15,883 bases of DNA from DATKZH01 sp964475955 (GTDB lineage Bacteria; Planctomycetota; Planctomycetia; Pirellulales; Thermoguttaceae): positions 1 through 15,883 of the forward strand of contig CAYYZY010000183.1 in the NCBI GenBank assembly GCA_964475955.1, given 5' to 3'. A program made the position numbers and the translations under genes. The notes under the pieces are model-generated. The model did not search any database, was not told where the DNA came from, and saw nothing but the letters and a program-made list of their open reading frames with translations. This document shows positions 1 to 10,479 of the stretch, one piece after another (within the stretch, counting starts at the first letter, position 1; each line of letters starts with the position of its first letter).

Positions 1-181
1 CGCCCGCGTGTTCGGCATCATGCGCGTGATCCGCGTCGTGATCGTGTCCGGCATGATCGTGGCCGGCGTGATCGTGGGATGCGCTCTGGGCCGAGGTATT
101 CCCGGTCTCCGTGCAGCCCGACAGGCCGACGCTCACGCACGCGGCGGCGATCGCGGTCAACAAGGAATCGATTCTCAACAT
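1..181 (-). CDS. His-rich lipoprotein, N-terminal part (runs off the left edge)
   Basis: Sixty codons are visible, reading leftwards from ATG at 181. An AAGGAGG ribosome binding site lies 7 bases upstream of the start. The protein opens with a signal peptide and a lipobox ending LSGC (Cys23), so it should be lipid-anchored to a membrane. After a short spacer comes a run of HDHAG-type repeats (residues about 36-59) with nine histidines and many Asp, encoded partly by near-identical 15-bp units. Such His/Asp stretches bind divalent metals or copper in many exported proteins. It lies downstream of the CusBA-like pump on the same strand, so a periplasmic metal-binding or outer-membrane role in the same efflux system is likely. 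It could be a small metal chaperone or the start of a TolC/CusC-type channel, which are also lipoproteins. The missing C-terminus prevents a decision. Confidence 0.75.
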   Translation of the reverse strand, partial: MLRIDSLLTAIAAACVSVGLSGCTETGNTSAQSASHDHAGHDHAGHDHDADHAHDAEHAG

Positions 182-251
182 CACAAAGCCTCCTTCAATG
201 GGAGTCACAGGAAAGGACAAGGGATGGCCGAAGAACAACCTCCCGGTCTCC

Positions 252-310
252 GTAGCAGGCACACTCCGTGTGCCGTCCGCTGACTGCGGCACACGGAGTG
301 TGCCTGCTAC
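252..310. repeat. Perfect 24-bp inverted repeat between cusA and the lipoprotein gene
   Basis: Positions 252-275 are the exact reverse complement of 287-310, around an 11-base centre (276-286). The arm begins GTAGCAGGCACACTCCG. From memory, this word recurs as a dispersed palindromic element in planctomycete genomes. It could fold into a strong hairpin in the transcript between cusA and the next gene. There is no T-run beside it on either strand, so it is not a classical terminator. It may be a REP/MITE-like element or an mRNA-processing or stability hairpin. Confidence 0.85.
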
Positions 311-356
311 TCTCGAAATGCGGAAGTTGTCTCTCGGCCGCCTTGAAGCAACGCGC

Positions 357-374
357 GTGGGTGCAAGCACCCAC
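357..374. repeat. Short hairpin just after the cusA stop codon
   Basis: GTGGGTGC (357-364) and GCACCCAC (367-374) are perfect reverse complements separated by AA. On the minus strand the hairpin begins two bases after the cusA TAG (378-376). No T-run follows it, so it is a weak terminator candidate at best. The sequence resembles a common planctomycete intergenic repeat (recall, not checked). Confidence 0.6.
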
Positions 375-375
375 C

Positions 376-4192
<3,817 letters not shown>

Positions 4193-4203
<11 letters not shown>

Positions 4204-6742
4204 CGCGAACCTCCTCCTCGGTTGGATCGTCGCCTGCGGGGGCCGCGGACGGGAAGTCGCTCTGGATCACGCCGCAGCGGAGCATCTGGTGGCCGAAGTA
4301 GGGGTTGGCGATCTGCTCGCCCGCCTGGAGCCACGCGGCCCCCCGGTTGTCGAACGCCATGGGGCAGAAAGCCCTGTGCAGGGCCATTTTGTGCAGGTGG
4401 CCGAACGCGTCGACCACGTCGAGGAGTACCTCGGAGATCGGCTCGAAACGCGACCGCAGCGCTTCGAGATCGGCTGCCGAAGCGTCTTCGGCCAGCGCGG
4501 GCGCGAGCGCCTCGGCCGCCGATTGCCAGGCGGCGAGCGTGCGTCCCTCGAGCGTGCTCGCGTCGACGCTCTCCAGCGCCCGCCGCAGCGCGGCCAGCGC
4601 TTCGCGCGCATCGTTCAGGCGGTCGTCGGCCAGCGACGTTTGCAGGGCGAGGTAGGCGTCGTACACGTCGGCCAGTTGCCGGTGAAACTCGGGGGGAACG
4701 TCGAGCGGCGCCTGCGACGCGTACGTCGCCTCCAGCTCGCCGCAGCGGAGCATGGCCGGGCCGTAGTACGGGTTGCGGACTTCCTCGCCCGGCTGAAGCC
4801 AGTCGGCCCCCTTCGCGTCGCGGGCCATGGGGCAATGGAACTGGTAGAGCGGGCCGTCCAAGGCGTGGCCGAACAGGGAGACCAGCGACGTGGCCGCCCG
4901 GGAAAGCTCGCCGAAGTGCCGGCGCATCTCGTCCCTTTCGTTCGCGTCGGCCGCTTCGAGCGAGGCCATCGCGAGGGCGTCGGCGTGCCGTTGCCAAAGC
5001 GACCGGGCGTGCTCGTCGAGCGGCGTCGCGTCCACGGCCTCCACGGCGGGCGCGATTCGGTCCAACGCCTCCTTGGCGGCCTTCAGGTCGTCGGCGGCCA
5101 GGGCGGCGGCGGCGGCGAGATACGCGGCCAGAAGCGGGTTGAGCCGGCTGCGGAACGCGGCCGGCACGTTGGGCGGGTCGGCCTGCCCGTGGGCCGCGTC
5201 GGCCAGGTTGGCCAGGTCGGCCGCGTCGTCCTCGGGATTCATCATGCTGGGCTTGGCCTGGATTTGCAGGGCGCTGTCGATCTTGAAGTTGCCCTGCGTG
5301 ACCACCAACTCGCCCTCCTCCAGCCCGTGGCGCACCACGTACTCGTCGCCCGCCCTGGGGCCCAACAGCACTTCTCGGCCCTCAAACGTGGGCTGCTCGC
5401 GGTCGGGGAGCTGCACGTAGACCACCGCCCGCTTGCCGGTCACGAGCGGGGCCGTGTCGGGAATCACCAGCGGCCGGTCGGGGGCTTCGTCGGGCACGGC
5501 GTAGCCCAGCTCCGCGGCCGGCACGAGGTCCATGCCGCAGACGTCGCACTTGCCGGGCCCGTCCTTGACGACCTCCGGGTGCATGGGCGAAATCCACTTT
5601 CCGATCAGCGACGGGTCGAAAACCCGGCCCCCGGCCGCCAGGTGGCTTCGCACCGAGGCCCGCACGAACATGCCCGGCTTCAGCTTGCCCTCGGCGTTGG
5701 GCACGTTCAAACGGACCTCGACGGTCCGCGTGCGCTCGTCGAGCACCGGGTCGATGAACGCGATCCGTCCCCGGAAGATCTCGCCGGGGTAGGCCTCGGT
5801 GGCGAACTCCACCTCCTGCCCGTAGCGGAGCCAGGCGACGTCGGACTCGTACGCTTCAAGGTACACCCAAACGACGGAGAGCTCGGCGATCGTGTAGATC
5901 TTCGTGCCGGTCGTCACGTACGTCCCCTCGTTGGCGTGCTTGCGCACCACGACGCCGCCGACCGGCGCGTGGATGGTGAGCCGTTCGCTCGGCGTGCCGC
6001 GGCGCTTGATCTCGGCGATCTGCTCGGGCAGGACCCCCAGCAGGCGGAGCTTCTCCTCGGCGCTAGCGAGGTTCGCGGCGCTCAGCTTCGGGTCGAGCTC
6101 GTCGAGCCGCTCGGCCGCGCCCATCGCCTGGAGCAGCTCCCGCTGTGCGACGATCAAATCGGGGCTGTACATCTCGACCAGGTGGTCGCCCTTGCGCACG
6201 GTCACCCCGGTGTAGTCGACGAACAGCCGATCCAGCCGGCCGGCCACCCAGGCCGCGATGTCGGCCAGCCGGGTCTCGTCGTAGTCGACCTTTCCCACCA
6301 TCCGGATCGGCTTGGCGGCGTAGCGCCGCGCCACGGGCGTGGTTTGGATCTCGGCCAGCGCCGTGGCGGTCTCCGACATCTTGAGTTGCCGCGGACCCAG
6401 GTCTTCGCCCCCGTCGTCCTCCAGCGGGATCAGGTCCATGAAGCAGATCGGACACTGGCCCGGGTTGGGGAGTTTGATCTGCGGGTGCATCGAGCACGTC
6501 CAGGTCGTCGGCCCCGAGTCGGCGGCCGTTTCGCGCCGGCCGCCCTCGCCGGGAGCGGCTTCGCTGCGCGGCGCAAGGAAGTAGTAGGTTAGCCCGGCCC
6601 CGACGACGATGACTAGCAGCACGCCTTCGGCAATCGCCGTCAGTCCGGCCGCGCTAACCTTCGGCAGCCAAGTCTTCCGATCGCGCGGGGCGGCCCTGGG
6701 CGAGCGATCGCCAGGTTCGGCATTAGGCGGTTGTTCGGCCAT
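4193..6742 (-). CDS. cusB: CusB-like membrane-fusion protein with two metal-binding motifs and two DUF3347 domains
   Basis: This is an 849-residue periplasmic adaptor of the HlyD/CusB family linking the RND pump to an outer-membrane channel. An N-terminal anchor helix lies at about 36-57. A heavy-metal-binding domain (about 81-108) carries CSMHP and CPICFMDL. The lipoyl/hairpin/beta-barrel core spans about 140-370. A second metal-binding domain (about 383-409) reads SPMHP then CDVCGMDL, with Ser385 where a Cys is usual. The C-terminal half holds two tandem DUF3347-type domains (about 530-672 and 685-826), each with a CPMA motif, a WLQ(P/A)GE segment, NPY(Y/F)G and a final LRCG. DUF3347 is known from metal-export adaptors and binding proteins. 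E. coli CusB is about 407 residues, so this protein is roughly double. Start chosen at 6742: GGGAG lies upstream, and the anchor helix follows. The stop codon overlaps the cusA start. Confidence 0.93.
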
Positions 6743-6792
6743 CGGATTCTCCCGGTTTCACGGAACGGTGCAGTCGGGCCGCAGCACACGCG

Positions 6793-6826
6793 GGCGGCCC
6801 CGCTTCGTGGTCGCTTGGGGGCCGCC
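6793..6826 (-). other. 9-bp stem hairpin in the leader of cusB
   Basis: GGCGGCCCC (6793-6801) and GGGGCCGCC (6818-6826) are perfect reverse complements with a 16-base loop. The hairpin sits in the 131-base gap between the Cys-rich gene and cusB. No T-run follows on the minus strand, so a terminator is unlikely. It could be an mRNA processing or partial-attenuation structure, or chance in GC-rich DNA. Confidence 0.4.
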
Positions 6827-6873
6827 GTGGCCGCGCTGACGACCCCAGGCCTTGCGAGCGGCGGGGGCGAGAA

Positions 6874-7302
6874 TCAGAGGAGCAGGTGCCCCAAGAGCAC
6901 GGGGAGAGCGCGCACCAGTAGCGCGAAGGAGTGGGCGGCCGGAGACGCCGCAACCGACGGGCACGACGGTGGTGTGACGGCTGGAAGCCAGGCGACGAAA
7001 TCGGCCGGGACGTTCCCGCTGCCCGACGAGCCGGCCCCGCCGGCCACCACCGGGCTAGTGGTCAGGGCCGCGCGCTGGTCGCAGGACCCGCACTTGCACG
7101 GATCGGGGGCGACGGGCGGGGAGTCGTCCGACTCGTCTTGCGGCGCTTGCCCACAACAGAGGGGACAGCCGGTCGTCGGACCTGCCTCGCTCCGCCCGGC
7201 TTCCGCCTGCCCCCCATCCGCGCACCCGCACGTACACAGCGCGTGCGGCACGCCGGCCGGCGCCATGACGATCGCGAGCAGGATGGAGATGACGGTGCGC
7301 AT
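6874..7302 (-). CDS. Small exported cysteine-rich protein at the head of the metal-efflux operon
   Basis: This is a 142-residue protein I do not recognise by family. It starts with a signal peptide (MRTVISILLAIVMAPAGVPH) and carries ten cysteines, nine of them in three clusters: CTCGC (23-27), CPLCC (46-50) and CKCGSC (69-74). Pro/Gly/Ser-rich linkers separate the clusters, and the C-terminus is hydrophobic (about 124-142). Closely spaced Cys triplets suggest soft-metal binding (Cu(I), Ag, Zn or Hg) outside the cytoplasm. It lies directly upstream of cusB on the same strand, so it is probably co-expressed as a metal sensor, scavenger or chaperone; that role is inference. The reading frame is open upstream to 7455. 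The ATG at 7302 is preferred because the signal peptide starts there. Its ribosome binding site is weak (GGTGGG). Confidence 0.75.
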   Translation of the reverse strand: MRTVISILLAIVMAPAGVPHALCTCGCADGGQAEAGRSEAGPTTGCPLCCGQAPQDESDDSPPVAPDPCKCGSCDQRAALTTSPVVAGGAGSSGSGNVPADFVAWLPAVTPPSCPSVAASPAAHSFALLVRALPVLLGHLLL

Positions 7303-7344
7303 AACCCACCACGAAGCCCGAAAAAGACGGTCAGGTTTGTGATT

Positions 7345-7371
7345 ATTATGCGTCGCCGAGCGCGGATGCAA
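7345..7371 (-). promoter_or_regulatory. Possible promoter of the metal-efflux operon
   Basis: On the minus strand, TTGCAT (7371-7366) is followed 15 bases later by CATAAT (7350-7345), in an AT-richer patch about 45 bases before the Cys-rich gene start. The -10 matches 5/6 of the sigma70 consensus. The -35 is weak and the spacing short, so it may be MerR-type or spurious. No clear MerR or CopY operator palindrome was found. Confidence 0.25.
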
Positions 7372-7488
7372 TGGCTCTTCTGGGGGGCAGAAGGCAGTCG
7401 GGTCTCGGTCTGCGGCAGAGAGGGCAGGTGACCGAGGGGCGACAGCGGGCGCCAATGGGGCGCTGCGTCCGTATGCCTGCTACAAAGA

Positions 7489-7508
7489 GCCGGCAGCCGT
7501 TTTCCGGC
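7489..7508 (-). terminator. Weak hairpin after the response regulator gene
   Basis: GCCGG (7489-7493) and CCGGC (7504-7508) can pair immediately after the stop codon of the response regulator. On the minus strand the stem is followed by CTCTTTG, not a real T-run. It is a marginal terminator candidate. Confidence 0.2.
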
Positions 7509-8171
7509 CTATCGGTTTTCCATCACCCATTGCACGGCGCGGTGGCTGAGTTCCGTGCTGTTGGCCAGGCTGAGCTTGGTCTTGATCTTCTCGCGATGCG
7601 TCTCCACCGTTTTGGGGCTCAGGCGGAGTTTGTTGGCGATCTGTTTGGTCGTCAACCCCTGGCCGATCAGCTCGAAGACTTCGATCTCCCGGTTGGAGAG
7701 GCTCGTCACCGGGTCTTCGCCGAGCGGTTGGCCGTCGACGACCGTGGTCAACAGCCGGTTCGACATGCTCTCGCTCAGGAAGATCTTGCCCTGGAGGACG
7801 TGATGGATCGCCTCGATGACCGTCTCGGTCGCCTCCTCCTTGTTGACGTAACCCAGGGCCCCGGCACGCAGCGCCCGCTCGGCGAAGACCGACTCCTCGT
7901 GCACGGAGGAGACGAGCATCTTCACGTGCTCGTGCCGCGCCTTGATGTGCTCGATCAGTTCGATGCCGTGCCCACTCTTCAGGGAGAGGTCGACCACGAC
8001 CACGTGGGGGCACGCCGTCTCGACCTGCCGCAGCGCCTCCTCCGCGCTGGACGCTTCCCCGCAGACCTCCAGTTCCGGGTCTGCCGCGATCAGTTCGGTC
8101 AGCCCGCGGCGCACCAGCGGATGGTCATCCACGATCAACACCCGGTATTTGCCGGAACTCAGGGCATTCAT
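7509..8171 (-). CDS. NarL/FixJ-family response regulator (REC + LuxR-type HTH)
   Basis: This is a 220-residue DNA-binding two-component response regulator. The receiver domain (about 9-125) shows the acidic pair D15-D16, the phospho-acceptor D61 (VVVVDLSL), S88/S89 and K111. The C-terminal LuxR-type helix-turn-helix (about 154-214) shows LSNREIEVFELIGQG, TTKQIANKL and SPKTVETHR, the usual NarL/FixJ signature. Phosphorylation by a histidine kinase would drive dimerisation and DNA binding. No kinase gene is in the window, so it is an orphan here and its target is unknown. Start at 8171 is supported by AGGA seven bases upstream. It points away from the TPR gene and towards the metal operon, about 200 bases beyond its end. 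That proximity alone does not show it controls the operon. Confidence 0.95.
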   Translation of the reverse strand: MNALSSGKYRVLIVDDHPLVRRGLTELIAADPELEVCGEASSAEEALRQVETACPHVVVVDLSLKSGHGIELIEHIKARHEHVKMLVSSVHEESVFAERALRAGALGYVNKEEATETVIEAIHHVLQGKIFLSESMSNRLLTTVVDGQPLGEDPVTSLSNREIEVFELIGQGLTTKQIANKLRLSPKTVETHREKIKTKLSLANSTELSHRAVQWVMENR

Positions 8172-8791
8172 GGCGGAATCCTAGTGCTACAGCGCAAGAT
8201 CGACCAACGGCCGACTTCGACGTGAAGCGGGGCAAAAAGCGTAATCATTTGGGAAATCTGGACACCGCTCCAGGCTGCCGAATCCCGCATCCGAGTCGAA
8301 CCTGCGCTGTCGTACTCGATGGCAGCCGAAGCGGCGCACCCAGCCTTCGGCCGTTGCATGGGAACGGCCTTTCCGGCCAACCGCTGCGCGGATTGCGTCG
8401 CCGGCGGCCCGCAGCGACTCCTTTCCAATCTATCAGCCCGGCCCACCCCAGGGAAGGGGCGCCGACACCTTGCCGGTGGTGGATCGTCGAGCTTACCCGT
8501 TCGGCAACCGGCGATGCATGCACGCTTCGGCCCGAAGGTGGCAAGACTGCGGAGCCCGGGCGAAAACGACTGCGCCGGCCGTCGCCCCGAGGTGGGGAAA
8601 TCTCCCAGGCGTCGGCCAGAATCTGTCCCATTCGGCTCTCCCGAGTTGTCTCGATGTCCTGGCGTCCCCGATCGACCTATCCTGGTTTGGGGGCGGGGGT
8701 CTGCTGTGTCCTACCGGCTTCGGTTGGGCGTCGAGGGACTGCCGTGCATGGTCGGGCCACCGGCCTGGAGATAGCGCGAGCGGAGGTAACC
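8172..8791. other. 620-base gap between divergent genes, no coding evidence
   Basis: The gap separates the response regulator (minus) from the TPR gene (plus). Open frames exist on both strands but read as Arg/Pro/Gly-rich low-complexity protein with no recognisable domain. One hairpin is clear: GGCCGTT (8349-8355) pairs with AACGGCC (8363-8369) and is followed by TTT on the plus strand. I found no convincing promoter, riboswitch or tRNA. A small RNA or a long regulatory region remains possible. Confidence 0.5.
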
Positions 8792-9106
8792 ATGACCAGC
8801 GCGATCGAAGCGTACGACCAGGGAGTCGAGTACGTTCAGAAGGACGAGCTCCAGTTGGCCATCGAGGCGTTCACCCAGGCGATCGGATCGGCGCCGCGCC
8901 TCGCCGTCGCCTATCACGGTCGCGGGATCACCCACGCGATCCGCGGCGATCTGGACGAGGCGATTTCCGACCTGGATCAAGCGATCGGGCTCGATCCCCG
9001 CGCTTCCAAGTTCTACCACGCTCGGGCCCTGGTCTTCCGGGAGATCGGCGATACGGCCAAGGCGGAAGCCGACCTCCGGGCGTACCGGCAACTAAGCGGC
9101 GACTGA
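8792..9106 (+). CDS. Small tetratricopeptide repeat (TPR) protein
   Basis: This is a 104-residue protein made almost entirely of three TPR units (about 3-36, 37-70 and 71-103). The TPR consensus positions are clear: AIEAFTQAIGSAP, AVAYHGRGITHAIRGDLDEA, and LDQAIGLDPRASKFYHARA. There is no signal peptide or membrane segment, so it is likely cytoplasmic and acts as a protein-protein adaptor. Partner and pathway are unknown. The open frame extends upstream to 8222, but the ATG at 8792 has GGAGG five bases upstream and begins the first TPR helix, so this start is chosen. It converges on the DUF502 gene with only 12 bases between the stops, and diverges from the response regulator. Confidence 0.87.
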   Translation: MTSAIEAYDQGVEYVQKDELQLAIEAFTQAIGSAPRLAVAYHGRGITHAIRGDLDEAISDLDQAIGLDPRASKFYHARALVFREIGDTAKAEADLRAYRQLSGD

Positions 9107-9118
9107 CCGCGGTCCCGG

Positions 9119-9796
9119 TCACTCGCGCTCGGCCGGCTGGACGTATTTGGCGGGGATGACTTTCGACGACATCACGCCGATCGAGAAGTAGATCTGCATC
9201 AGGTCGTCGACGCGCATTTCGACCTTGTGCACCGAGTTGGTCGGGACGAACAGGATGCCGCCCGACATGGGCACCGGCGATGTCGGGATGTAGACGATCT
9301 GATACTCCCGGCCGCCGAAATGGTACGTGTCGTCGGAGACCAGCAGCCCGAGGAACCCCGCGCCCCCCTCGCCGCCGAAGGCGCAGTAGACCACGCCCAT
9401 GCCCTTCATCTCGTCCTGCCCGTCGCCCTTGACCATGTCGATCACCTGGACGACGGGCTTGTAGAGGATGTTGAACACGGGAAGGCGCTCGACGAGGGCG
9501 TGGAATCGCTTCTCCACTTCATGGCGGCCCATGGAGATGATGACGACCCCGAGGGCCCAAATCACCAGCAGGGCGATGATCCAGCCGAGCACGCTGGCGA
9601 ACGTCTGATCGACGAACTGGAGTCCGACGTTGCGCAGGGCCGACCCCACGACGCTCTTCGGGCCCAGCCATTCGGCCAGCATGCCGCCCACCCAGGCCAT
9701 GACCGCCACGGTGATGGCGATCGGCAACACGACGAACAAGCCGGCCAGAAAAACGGAGACGACGTTCTGCCATATCCACGCCAGGGCTTGCCGCAT
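9119..9796 (-). CDS. DUF502 family membrane protein
   Basis: This is a 225-residue inner-membrane protein of the DUF502 family (function unknown). There are two transmembrane helices (about 13-37 and 66-89) with a short loop between. A soluble domain follows with family-typical segments: RLPVFNILYKPVVQVID (104-120), the GFLGLLV turn, and VYIPTSPVPMSGGILFVP (168-185). Length and layout match the family. Start at 9796 is supported by GGAGG six bases upstream, in the 32-base gap after the VOC-like gene. The two genes are therefore probably one transcript, with the VOC-like gene first. Confidence 0.93.
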   Translation of the reverse strand: MRQALAWIWQNVVSVFLAGLFVVLPIAITVAVMAWVGGMLAEWLGPKSVVGSALRNVGLQFVDQTFASVLGWIIALLVIWALGVVIISMGRHEVEKRFHALVERLPVFNILYKPVVQVIDMVKGDGQDEMKGMGVVYCAFGGEGGAGFLGLLVSDDTYHFGGREYQIVYIPTSPVPMSGGILFVPTNSVHKVEMRVDDLMQIYFSIGVMSSKVIPAKYVQPAERE

Positions 9797-9828
9797 CGGA
9801 GTCCTCCTTCGCAGGGCGCTTGCGGAGG

Positions 9829-10167
9829 CTACTCCCCCGCCGCTGCGTTGTCTTTGTATTGAACGAACTCGACGACCGCGCCGTCGGCCGTCTCGTAAAA
9901 GGCCGCGTAGCGGGGGCCCGCGTCGAACGGCGCGATCAGCACCTTCAGTCCTTCGCCGGCCGCCTTCAGGTCGTCGACCCGGTAGGCCACGTGCGGCATC
10001 TCGCGCACGGGCCCGGTCACCGGGCTGTCGGGCTCGAAGCGGAGCCATTCCACGCGGTGCGGATGCCGCGTGAAGTCGGTCACCCATACCCGCGTCGCCG
10101 GCACGAACCGCTCGCCGGGCCGCTTCTCCGTGGTGATCAGGCCGATGTGCTCGAAGCGCAAGTCCAT
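9829..10167 (-). CDS. VOC (glyoxalase/bleomycin-resistance-like) superfamily protein
   Basis: This is a 112-residue single-domain protein with the two-module VOC layout. The first strand is LRFEHIGL, the second module starts PHVAYRVDDL (58-67), and the last strand is GAVVEFVQY (96-104). H7, H59 and E100 sit where VOC metal ligands normally sit, so a divalent-metal enzyme or binding protein is plausible. The substrate cannot be told, and the protein is shorter than canonical glyoxalase I. The frame is open to 10242, but the ATG at 10167 is chosen because the fold begins there. Its GGAGG lies ten bases upstream. It is followed by the DUF502 gene at 32 bases. Confidence 0.85.
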   Translation of the reverse strand: MDLRFEHIGLITTEKRPGERFVPATRVWVTDFTRHPHRVEWLRFEPDSPVTGPVREMPHVAYRVDDLKAAGEGLKVLIAPFDAGPRYAAFYETADGAVVEFVQYKDNAAAGE

Positions 10168-10479
10168 GGGAGAGCCAACCTCCGAAGAGGACGGGAACGC
10201 GACGCCGAGCGGAAGCGGCCTCAAGCTCGCGCGCCGCCGCATCGGTCAACCGCGTGTTGTACGGGCGGAACGCCGGCAGTGCAAGAGGACGGGACCGACG
10301 TTTACCCATCGTGACGACGCTTCGCGTCGTCACGCGCTTCTCGGACGCTTCGCGTCCCCGCATCGGCGCAGACCGTTCACCCGCCGGTTGCGTCGCCGTT
10401 CAAACGCGAAGCGTCGAGACCGTGCGTCCCCACGCGAAGCGTGGGAACGATAGGGCGTGAAGCGTGGGAACGACCGCAA
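10168..10479. repeat. Intergenic cluster of palindromes sharing a CGCTTCGCG core
   Basis: The 312-base gap between the hydrolase and VOC genes contains no gene. In 10311-10474 at least three perfect hairpins share the TTC/GAA loop: GTGACGACGC-TTC-GCGTCGTCAC (10311-10333), GGACGC-TTC-GCGTCC (10343-10357) and CCCACGC-GAA-GCGTGGG (10429-10445). Partial copies lie at about 10403-10414 and 10456-10474. The word GCGTGGGAACGA is repeated. From memory this resembles the dispersed GTTCCCACGCTTCGCG repeat of planctomycetes. The rightmost copies follow the hydrolase gene (minus strand) and could help end its transcript. The first 140 bases (10168-10310) show nothing. Confidence 0.8.

Noticed and set aside
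7471..7483. GTATGCCTGCTAC, similar to the end of the inverted repeat at 298-310
   Set aside because: Only about 13 bases with one mismatch and no inverted partner, too short to call a repeat copy.
8195..8205. Sigma54-like GG...GC element upstream of the response regulator
   Set aside because: The spacing between GG and GC is 8 bases rather than the required 10.
8550..8640. Possible cobalamin-type riboswitch upstream of the TPR gene
   Set aside because: Some short words are reminiscent, but the conserved B12-box order is absent and the downstream gene has no cobalamin link.
8222..8791. N-terminal extension of the TPR protein to 8222
   Set aside because: The extension is Arg/Pro/Gly-rich without structure, and a strong RBS precedes the ATG at 8792.
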